From contig JAPUES010000131.1 of NCBI GenBank assembly GCA_027492445.1, forward strand, positions 1-14,149: 14,149 nucleotides of DNA, written 5' to 3'. The notes under the pieces were generated by a model. The model was not told where the DNA came from and ran no database searches. It saw only the letters and a list, made by a program, of their open reading frames with translations. A program made the translations under genes and the position numbers. This document shows, piece by piece, positions 5,377 through 11,364 of this stretch (positions are counted from its first letter, which is position 1; every line of letters begins with the position of its first letter). The DNA comes from Sporomusaceae bacterium. Its GTDB lineage: Bacteria; Bacillota; Negativicutes; DSM-13327.

Positions 5377-6565
5377 CAATTTGGAAAATCCCTTGTTTTA
5401 AATCCGTCCCGATAATGTTAACTTCTACCCCGACAGTATAGTCTACAGTAGGGAAAATTTCATTCCATTGATCTTTAATTATATGCCATTCCTTAGGATA
5501 TTCCCGACCAAAGGTACTGCCAAAACCAAAGATATCAGAAGTCAGTTCTTTTTGTGCCTTATTTACTGCAAGTCTAATTTCGCCTTCAATCTCTTTTTCT
5601 GCTACTTTTTTTATTTTTTCTAAATAATCGAGCATTGCTTTAGGATAAGTAATCTTTACTTTTGCTTGCTCTTCTACTAACGTTACATCGACCTTTACCT
5701 TAATAGCAAAAGAAATTTTCCCATCTCTAATCTCTGGAATGATTTTGCTTTTTGATTTTTTAATCTCCAGAGAAATAAGTTTTTCTTCTTCAAGTAATGA
5801 CGGAAGAGTAATAACACCATTTTTTACTTTTTCGATAATCCAATTCAAGCCCTTTGTTTCTTTTTCATTAAAATAGCCCACTAGGGCATCTTTCTTAAAA
5901 ACGGCAGTGCCGGAAAACCGTACTTGTTTTGAAGTGTTCTCTTCTTTTTTTTCGGCTGGTTGATTGGCAACTTCGATAACTTCGAATACTCCTGTGACGG
6001 GTTGAATCCCCTCTTGTAAGGCTTTTCGATAATAGTCAATTACACTAGCAGCAGTGGTTTGATATTGAAATTGCTTATTTTCAATAATACCTTTCAAATA
6101 GTATGCTTGTATTTTATCGACTCCATCTTTAACGCTTATGATTTCGAGGGCAGAAGCACCTTTTGCAATACATAGCCAGGCATAACCACGAAGTTGGCGA
6201 CCTCTTACAAAAAAATCAAGAATGGGTGTGAGGTCTTCCTGAGCCAGTTTTTCATCAATTACAATCACTTTGGTGTGAGCATAAAAATTTAGGCGTCCAA
6301 ATTCCTGGGTTGTATTTCGAATGGCTTCAAAGACGGTTTTTCCTTTATTGGTTACTATTTCAACAACAGCATCTTTGCCTGGACTTTTCTTGTCGAGGGA
6401 ACTGGGCCTTATGACTTGGGACGTTACAATAACACCATTCGTTTCTGGATCTTTGTCGATGGCAACGGCGACAACAATGCCGATGCCATTAAGGTCTGTT
6501 TGGGTTTTGCAGCCTGTTAATACTAATAAACAAAGAAAGATGGAACAAATTTTTAGCCACAACAT
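5369..6565 (-). CDS. gerC: GerC-type germinant receptor lipoprotein, Ger(x)C family
   Basis: This 398-residue lipoprotein is the C subunit of a GerA-type nutrient germinant receptor, anchored to the outer face of the spore inner membrane. A signal sequence (MLWLKICSIFLCLLVLTGC) ends in a lipobox, with Cys19 as the lipidated residue. It is followed by the typical early segment GIGIVVAVAIDKDPETNGVIVTSQVIRP. The C-terminal half carries the charged Ger(x)C domain rich in Lys and Glu. Length is normal for the family. The start is ATG 6565, with GGAGG 9 bases upstream, because the signal peptide begins there. The longer frame from 6664 would run 94 bases into gerA and bury the signal peptide. It follows the gerA stop by 5 bases, and its ribosome binding site overlaps the gerA end, so coupling is likely. 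The gene symbol is family-level; the germinant is unknown. Confidence 0.92.
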   Translation of the reverse strand: MLWLKICSIFLCLLVLTGCKTQTDLNGIGIVVAVAIDKDPETNGVIVTSQVIRPSSLDKKSPGKDAVVEIVTNKGKTVFEAIRNTTQEFGRLNFYAHTKVIVIDEKLAQEDLTPILDFFVRGRQLRGYAWLCIAKGASALEIISVKDGVDKIQAYYLKGIIENKQFQYQTTAASVIDYYRKALQEGIQPVTGVFEVIEVANQPAEKKEENTSKQVRFSGTAVFKKDALVGYFNEKETKGLNWIIEKVKNGVITLPSLLEEEKLISLEIKKSKSKIIPEIRDGKISFAIKVKVDVTLVEEQAKVKITYPKAMLDYLEKIKKVAEKEIEGEIRLAVNKAQKELTSDIFGFGSTFGREYPKEWHIIKDQWNEIFPTVDYTVGVEVNIIGTDLKQGIFQIEK

Positions 6566-6570
6566 TCCTT

Positions 6571-8097
6571 TTACCTCCGGTTGGGTTTTGTAGGCTTTAT
6601 TTGTGAGCCTTGTCGTTGTGATTTTCTCCAAGTGATGGATTGGGGCCTTGATTTCATTGTCCACAAAAAGGACCTAATAAAGGTATCCTTTAATTCGCTC
6701 CAAATTGTTGGTGCAAAGGGAGCTAGAAAAGGGGTACCAAAGGAACGCAAGGAACACATATGGGCTAGTATGAAGAAAAAGCCAATTAAAATCCCATAAA
6801 GGCCAAGTACGGTCGATAACACTAACAGAAAGGTTCGCAAATAAAAAGTGAAACTAATCAGGGATGGATTCACAAAATCAGTTATACCTGTCAGTGCGAC
6901 GATAATAATCATTGGACTGCTTACAATTCCGGCATTTACGGCTGCTTCGCCAAGAACCAGTGCTCCAACAATGCTAGTGGCCTGTCCAACTGGCTTTGGC
7001 ATTCGTATGCCCGCTTCTCTCAGTATTTCAAATACCAATCCCATTAAAAAAGCTTCTAAAATAGGAGGAAAGGGTATCCCTTCTCGTGAGGCAGCTGTGG
7101 TTATTAAAAGAACCGTTGGAATCATCTCATAGTGAAAGACCGTTACAGCAACATATAAAGCGGGAGCGGCTATGGTAGTAAATAGGGATATGATTCGTAA
7201 TATCCTTAAAAATGTCGCGATAAAAGGGCGGGAGTAGTAATCCTCAGAAGTTTGCAAACTTTCAATAAACAATAAGGGGACCGTCAGCACAAAGGGGGTA
7301 CCATCACAAAAAATTGCCACTCTACCTTCTAATAATTTTGCGGCAATAATATCAGGCTTTTCGCTATTGCCAATGGTAGGAAAAATACTAGTAGGATTAT
7401 CTTCGATTAACTGTTCAATAGAACCTGATTCTAAGATAGAATCGATTTCGATATTAGCTATTCTTTCTTTTACTTCGCAAACTATTTTAGGATTTACAAT
7501 CCTATCCATATATGCAAGAAAGATTGTTGTATTCGTTTGTGTGCCGACAGTCATTTTTTCTAAAATGAGATGTTGATTTTTAATCTTTCTGCGCACCAAT
7601 GCAATATTGACAGCGATGTTTTCCGTAAAGCCCTCGCGAGGGCCTCTTACTACAGTATCAGTACCAGGGTCTTGCACATTTCTTGCTTCAAAAGCCAGTG
7701 CATTGATGACAAGGGCTTTACCATAGGTATCAATAAATAACGCAGTTTTACCCGATAAAATTTCCTGGATAACGTCCTTCATTGATTGGCTTTCATTTAA
7801 GTCAGTGATGCTCAAAATATTATTCTTAATACTCTCAAAAGTATTTCCGGGCAGACTTTTTGTATCTGTACTCTCCCTAGTTACATTTTGTGTTAGTGCT
7901 TTAATAATATGCTGACTAATTAGATCGATATTGGTTAAGCCACTCACATAACAAAGAAAACCACGTGCTTGCTCAGGATTAGAAATCAGAATATTTCTAA
8001 ATACAATATCATCACTCTTGCCCAAAGTTTCTTTTAGTTTGGTGATAGTACGGTTAATATCTGGGTGGATTTTATCTGGACTATTTTTAATCGCCAT
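6571..8097 (-). CDS. gerA: GerA-type germinant receptor A subunit
   Basis: This 508-residue protein is the A subunit of a spore germinant receptor. The large soluble N-terminal region (about 1-285) contains VVRGPREGFTEN (149-160) and EGRVAIFCDGTPFVLTVP (257-274), both strongly conserved in GerA proteins. The membrane region (about 290-450) has several helices and the signature FPPILEAFLMGLVFEILREAGIRMPKPVGQATSIVGALVLGEAAV (343-387). The C-terminal tail is basic. Length is typical. The ATG overlaps the end of the preceding small gene by 11 bases, and GGAAG lies 7 bases before it, so translation is probably coupled to that gene. GerA subunits assemble with B and C subunits in the spore inner membrane; recent work on the family supports an ion-channel role for the A-subunit oligomer. 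The ligand cannot be predicted. Confidence 0.95.
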   Translation of the reverse strand: MAIKNSPDKIHPDINRTITKLKETLGKSDDIVFRNILISNPEQARGFLCYVSGLTNIDLISQHIIKALTQNVTRESTDTKSLPGNTFESIKNNILSITDLNESQSMKDVIQEILSGKTALFIDTYGKALVINALAFEARNVQDPGTDTVVRGPREGFTENIAVNIALVRRKIKNQHLILEKMTVGTQTNTTIFLAYMDRIVNPKIVCEVKERIANIEIDSILESGSIEQLIEDNPTSIFPTIGNSEKPDIIAAKLLEGRVAIFCDGTPFVLTVPLLFIESLQTSEDYYSRPFIATFLRILRIISLFTTIAAPALYVAVTVFHYEMIPTVLLITTAASREGIPFPPILEAFLMGLVFEILREAGIRMPKPVGQATSIVGALVLGEAAVNAGIVSSPMIIIVALTGITDFVNPSLISFTFYLRTFLLVLSTVLGLYGILIGFFFILAHMCSLRSFGTPFLAPFAPTIWSELKDTFIRSFLWTMKSRPQSITWRKSQRQGSQIKPTKPNRR

Positions 8098-8266
8098 TGG
8101 TTGTCTTCCGATAAAGTACTAGCCTTACTACATATAAACCAAGGTTATATAGACAAATTAGGGCAAGAATTAATGCACATAACCATCCACCAACAATAAG
8201 CATACTAGGGACGAAGCCAATTTCTTTTAGGGTAGTAAGGGTAATAGTAGTATCCATATTCCCCAT
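8087..8266 (-). CDS. Small membrane protein in the ger operon, possible D subunit
   Basis: This 59-residue protein (MGNMDTTITLTTLKEIGFVPS...) has a short polar N-terminus and a hydrophobic stretch of about 36 residues (about 17-52), enough for one long or two short membrane helices. A basic, polar C-terminus (YRKTTNGD) follows. I do not recognise it as a named family. Some GerA-type operons carry a small two-helix 'D subunit' that modulates receptor activity, and size, topology and location fit that role; this is inference. ATG 8266 was chosen because GGAGG lies 5 bases upstream; an ATG at 8278 would add four residues and overlaps that site. It lies 33 bases after gerB and overlaps gerA by 11 bases, which supports it being a real, co-translated gene. 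Confidence 0.75.
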   Translation of the reverse strand: MGNMDTTITLTTLKEIGFVPSMLIVGGWLCALILALICLYNLGLYVVRLVLYRKTTNGD

Positions 8267-8299
8267 ATAAACCTCCATTAAGTGTAGGATACAAGGTTT

Positions 8300-9421
8300 T
8301 TAAATATTTTGGTGCTGTATACTTTGCTTGTGTAGCTTGTTTTTCAAAATGATAATTATAAGTAGTAAGAAAGGACAAACGATTTCCAAAACCGTAAAAC
8401 CACTATAAAAATAAGTAATAGATATCTTGAGTCCAACCCAGCGGTGAAAGAGAAGATTAGGATAATAGCCAATGGAAAACCAAGTCCAAAAGACGCCAAA
8501 GAAGGCAATCAGCCATTTTTCATTGGTAAATTTAAAGAGGGATTTAATAGCTAGTACACCGCCATAAAAATGAAGAGTCATCTTAAAAAATCCTCCAATA
8601 AACTGCACTACTGTTGCCAGAGAATCTAAGTTGGTTATTATATCCGCAATATTAATAAGTTTAATTACTTCATAGATAGGAATTGTTGAAGTTGTCACAA
8701 AGGGCACGCCTAAAACGGCAACCATAAGGGCCAATACGCTAGAGAGTAATAGGCCAATGGTAAGAGTAACAAAAAAGGATGTTTTTCTAATGTTTGGTTT
8801 ATCATTTACATACTGCCAATACATTAAAAATACCACCATTTCTCCAAAGGGGAAATTGACTAGTGCAGGAATAGCTGCTTTCAAAACGGGTGCAATGCCA
8901 TTCCCTAAAACGGGATGTAATCTATTGATATCCACTTGTTCCGACAGGCCAATGAGGATAAATATACTAATAATAAAGAATATAATCAGTGGATACATTA
9001 TTTCTCCTAAGCGGGCTAAGACCTCGTAGCCGAGAAACAGAGTGTACATGGCTGTAATCATAAACACAATAAGAATGATGGACAAAGGGGTAGTTGGTAG
9101 TAATATCATGGCAATAAGCTCGCCAAATTCTCGAAAATTTAAGGTTGCTATCCAAAAAAATTCTAAGGCGTACAGTAAAATGAAGGGGATAGCAAGCCGC
9201 TTTCCTAAAACCGCAGTCAAAATATCGGCGAGATTTTTGTCAGGATAATATTTCTGGATTTCAGTATAAATCCAGATTAGTACAAAGCCAAATACCATTG
9301 CAATTAAAACAGCGAGCCAGGCATCTTGTTTGGCGTCAATGCCTAATCCAAACACTGTTGTGCTGCCGATTTCAAATAACATCATTAAACAATAAAGTTG
9401 CCAAGTGGTAATCCGCGTCAC
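8300..9421 (-). CDS. gerB: GerB-type germinant receptor permease subunit
   Basis: This 373-residue integral membrane protein has about ten predicted helices and belongs to the GerAB family of the amino acid-polyamine-organocation superfamily. B subunits bind the nutrient germinant within the receptor complex. The opening TRITTWQLYCLMMLFEIGSTTVFGLGIDAKQDAWLA is characteristic of the family; NFPFGEMVVFLMYWQYV (about residue 188-204) is a typical mid-protein segment. The start is GTG 9421, the first possible one, because a TAA stop lies directly upstream in frame. AAAGGA at 9438-9433 is an acceptable but distant (11 bases) ribosome binding site. As first gene of the operon it sits before the small membrane protein, gerA and gerC, an order different from the usual A-B-C. 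Its leader has interleaved inverted repeats. The ligand is unknown. Confidence 0.93.
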   Translation of the reverse strand: MTRITTWQLYCLMMLFEIGSTTVFGLGIDAKQDAWLAVLIAMVFGFVLIWIYTEIQKYYPDKNLADILTAVLGKRLAIPFILLYALEFFWIATLNFREFGELIAMILLPTTPLSIILIVFMITAMYTLFLGYEVLARLGEIMYPLIIFFIISIFILIGLSEQVDINRLHPVLGNGIAPVLKAAIPALVNFPFGEMVVFLMYWQYVNDKPNIRKTSFFVTLTIGLLLSSVLALMVAVLGVPFVTTSTIPIYEVIKLINIADIITNLDSLATVVQFIGGFFKMTLHFYGGVLAIKSLFKFTNEKWLIAFFGVFWTWFSIGYYPNLLFHRWVGLKISITYFYSGFTVLEIVCPFLLLIIIILKNKLHKQSIQHQNI

Positions 9422-9440
9422 TTATATACCAGTCCTTTAG

Positions 9441-9497
9441 GGAAGATTGATTCCGGTAGTAATTGTTGAAAATATATAATAATCTTCCTATTACTAC
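9441..9497 (-). repeat. Interleaved inverted repeats (pseudoknot potential) in the gerB leader
   Basis: Two perfect 8-base complementary pairs alternate. GGAAGATT (9441-9448) pairs with AATCTTCC (9481-9488), and GTAGTAAT (9456-9463) pairs with ATTACTAC (9490-9497). Because the order is 1-2-1'-2', the two helices can form together only as an H-type pseudoknot; otherwise they would compete. In the gerB transcript the last element ends at 9441, two bases before the AAAGGA ribosome binding site (9438-9433), so the fold could affect translation. On DNA the same elements could be protein-binding half-sites. Confidence 0.55.
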
Positions 9498-9534
9498 TAT
9501 TATTACTATAAGAAGGGAATTTATACAGTGACAA
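9498..9534 (-). promoter_or_regulatory. Predicted ger operon promoter (sigma-A-like or sigma-G-like)
   Basis: Two overlapping readings exist on the minus strand. TTGTCA (9534-9529), 18 bases, TATAGT (9510-9505) is a fair vegetative-type promoter starting near 9498. TGTATA (9527-9522), 17 bases, AATAATA (9504-9498) matches the forespore sigma-G pattern (TGAATA and CATACTA) at 5 of 6 and 5 of 7 positions, starting near 9491. Germinant receptor operons in Bacillus are sigma-G dependent, which favours the second reading. With the first, the transcript would begin exactly at the interleaved repeats. Confidence 0.45.
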
Positions 9535-9551
9535 TATAAGAATACTTCGTT

Positions 9552-9591
9552 AAAACATCTGTCATTGGTAAATATTGTTGACAGATGTTTT
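9552..9591. repeat. Dyad over the tetR promoter: candidate operator or terminator
   Basis: AAAACATCTGTC (9552-9563) and GACAGATGTTTT (9580-9591) are perfect 12-base inverted repeats separated by 16 bases, and T bases continue to 9594. The right arm overlaps a consensus -35 box (TTGACA, 9578-9583), as expected for a repressor site in front of a self-regulated tetR gene. It could also be read as a plus-strand intrinsic terminator with a long loop and a 7-T tail, but no plus-strand gene lies upstream to need one. The operator reading is preferred; the wide spacing is unusual for a single TetR dimer. Confidence 0.5.
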
Positions 9592-9606
9592 TTTGTATGT
9601 GAAAAT
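9578..9606 (+). promoter_or_regulatory. Promoter of the tetR-RND efflux operon
   Basis: A perfect TTGACA (9578-9583) is followed after 17 bases by GAAAAT (9601-9606, 4 of 6 matches to TATAAT), with the extended -10 dinucleotide TG at 9598-9599. The predicted start is near 9613, about 50 bases before the tetR ATG and inside the second dyad. Confidence 0.6.
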
Positions 9607-9607
9607 A

Positions 9608-9647
9608 AGCTGAGGAAACTGAAAAAAATAAAATAGTTTCCCTAGCT
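9608..9647 (+). repeat. Near-perfect inverted repeat between tetR promoter and ribosome binding site
   Basis: AGCTGAGGAAACT (9608-9620) and AGTTTCCCTAGCT (9635-9647) are inverted repeats matching at 11 of 13 positions across a 14-base A-rich spacer. It covers the predicted transcription start and ends 4 bases before GGAGG (9652-9656). It may be a second operator for the TetR protein, or a leader hairpin near the ribosome binding site. Confidence 0.45.
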
Positions 9648-9661
9648 TGTTGGAGGTGTCT

Positions 9662-10231
9662 ATGAGAGAAAAAATTTTAATGGTAGCAGCAACGCAGATG
9701 AACAAGCGAGGAATTAAATTTACGGTTGATCATGTGGCTGTTGGTGCCGGCATTAGTAAAAAAACAATATATCGGCATTTTGCCTCTAAGAATGTATTAA
9801 TCACGCAAGTTATCGAGATGGCCTTAGTAGATATTGAAAAGCAAGAACGTGAAATTTTGGCAAATCAGAGCAGGAGTTTTGCAGAAAAAATTACCGACTT
9901 GATGCTACTCGAACCAAAGGAATTTGGCAAAACAGAAGATTGGGTATTAGAAGACATTAAGCGGCATTGTAATAAGGATTGGGAACGGATTGAACAGTTT
10001 AAATATGAAAGAATGCTGGTGCTGAAGGAACTTCTAGACGAAGGTATTAGCCTTGGAATTGTGGAAAAAGTGAATACCCAAGTAGCAGCTAGAGTATTAT
10101 TAGGTGCTGCCCGAGAATTATCCCAATACGAATTTTTACGAGAAAATAATCTGGATTCCATACAAGCAAGGCAATTGCTGGTGGAAATATTTTTACATGG
10201 AATTTTGACAGAAAAGACGGATTGTAAATAA
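9662..10231 (+). CDS. TetR-family transcriptional regulator of the RND efflux operon
   Basis: This 189-residue protein has the N-terminal TetR helix-turn-helix (about 1-50). The recognition region GAGISKKTIYRHFASKNVLI (28-47) carries the typical TIYRHF motif and the lysine of 'xSKxxL'. The rest (about 55-189) is the all-helical ligand-binding and dimerisation domain, variable in the family. Such regulators usually repress an adjacent efflux operon until a pump substrate binds. It lies 21 bases before the adaptor gene on the same strand, so it probably heads the operon and controls itself together with the pump. ATG 9662 was chosen because GGAGG (9652-9656) sits 5 bases upstream; the longer frame from TTG 9647 would include the ribosome binding site. 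Two inverted repeats upstream are candidate binding sites. The inducer is unknown. Confidence 0.9.
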   Translation: MREKILMVAATQMNKRGIKFTVDHVAVGAGISKKTIYRHFASKNVLITQVIEMALVDIEKQEREILANQSRSFAEKITDLMLLEPKEFGKTEDWVLEDIKRHCNKDWERIEQFKYERMLVLKELLDEGISLGIVEKVNTQVAARVLLGAARELSQYEFLRENNLDSIQARQLLVEIFLHGILTEKTDCK

Positions 10232-10252
10232 AAACAAGGACGGGATGATAGT

Positions 10253-11353
10253 ATGAATAGGAGTAAAATCAAATATGGGATGATTCCAGTGGTTTTAATC
10301 ATCGGAATACTGTTGGTTGCCAAAACAGGAGTATTGCCCTTTGGACATGCAAAAAATAGTGTGATTGTACCCAATGCTGTAAGTATTGTGGCCAGTGAGG
10401 CAAAATATATGAATATAGCCCCCAAATTACTAGTAACAGGGTCGATTGAAGGAGAAACTACTGGTGTTATCAGTGCCAAGATTGGGGGGCGTATTGCGGA
10501 AGTATTAGTAGAAGACGGGCAAAGAGTAAGTAGTGGTCAGGCCTTGGTAAGGCTAGAAAGTGTAGAGCTAGCCAATGCTGTAGGGATAGCCGAGGATGGG
10601 GTTAGACGATCGCAAGCGAGCTATGAAAATAATGCAGCGGATTATAATCGATATAAGTTATTATATGAACAAAAAGCCATCTCCAAGCAGCAATTTGACA
10701 GCGTAGAAACAAAGCTGCGCATTGCGGAGACGGATTTATCGAGTGCGTATGCTACATTGCGTAATGCCAAGGAACAACGGGAATATGGGGTAGTGACAGC
10801 TCCTGTAGGTGGCGTCGTGGCCAATAAAACAGCCGTCATTGGCCAAGTGGTTTCGGCGGGTTTAACACTGATGGTTGTCGAAAATATTAATCAGGTCTAT
10901 GCGGTTATCAATGTTGAGCAAAAGGATATGGGAACCTTACAAGTGGGTATGCCGGCAGAAGTTACCGTTGATGCCTATCCTGGACAGGTATTTTCCGGTG
11001 TGGTGGATATTATAAATCCTGCGGCAGCCTCCACCAATCGTATGTTTCGCGTAAAAATTAAGCTAGACAATAAGGACAGTCACTTGAAACCAGGAATGTT
11101 TGTTAAAACCAGTATTATTCTAGGTGCAGAGCGACCATCCTTAGTCGTACCTCAAAATGCTATTTTCCAAAAGCAAGGGCTATATTATATTTATGCCGTA
11201 CGGGGTGATACAGTAGAAAAACAGCAAGTTGAAGTAGGAATAGTGCAAGGGGATTATATTGAGGTTAAAAGCGGAATTCAAGATAAGACGCTGCTAGCTA
11301 CTAGCAATATTAATACATTAAAAGATGGGGATAGCATCCTTGTGACTAAATAG
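10253..11353 (+). CDS. RND efflux periplasmic adaptor subunit (membrane fusion protein)
   Basis: This 366-residue adaptor joins an inner-membrane RND pump to an outer-membrane channel. The N-terminal hydrophobic segment (about 9-24) is a membrane anchor or signal; no lipobox Cys is present, so it is not a lipoprotein. The domains follow the HlyD/AcrA order. The first lipoyl half (GVISAKIGGRIAEVLVEDGQRVSSGQALVRL, about 71-101) is followed by a short helical hairpin (about 105-174). The second lipoyl half (VVTAPVGGVVANKTAVIGQVVSAGLTLMVV, about 179-208) and the beta-barrel (YAVINVEQKDMGTLQVGMPAEVTV) come next. A membrane-proximal domain (PSLVVPQNAIFQKQGLYYIYAV) ends the chain. The hairpin is short, like adaptors that contact TolC-type channels without long coiled coils. 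It sits 21 bases after tetR and 11 bases before the pump gene. Presence of such an adaptor supports an envelope with an outer membrane, though RND systems also occur in some monoderms. Confidence 0.93.
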   Translation: MNRSKIKYGMIPVVLIIGILLVAKTGVLPFGHAKNSVIVPNAVSIVASEAKYMNIAPKLLVTGSIEGETTGVISAKIGGRIAEVLVEDGQRVSSGQALVRLESVELANAVGIAEDGVRRSQASYENNAADYNRYKLLYEQKAISKQQFDSVETKLRIAETDLSSAYATLRNAKEQREYGVVTAPVGGVVANKTAVIGQVVSAGLTLMVVENINQVYAVINVEQKDMGTLQVGMPAEVTVDAYPGQVFSGVVDIINPAAASTNRMFRVKIKLDNKDSHLKPGMFVKTSIILGAERPSLVVPQNAIFQKQGLYYIYAVRGDTVEKQQVEVGIVQGDYIEVKSGIQDKTLLATSNINTLKDGDSILVTK

Positions 11354-11364
11354 AGGAGAAAATC

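Noticed and set aside
6566..6664. Upstream extension of gerC to 6664
   Set aside because: It would overlap gerA by 94 bases and place 33 residues before a clear lipoprotein signal peptide; ATG 6565 has its own GGAGG.
9865..10479. 204-codon minus-strand open frame opposite tetR and the adaptor gene
   Set aside because: It overlaps two well-supported genes on the other strand and its translation shows no recognisable domain; it is a shadow frame.
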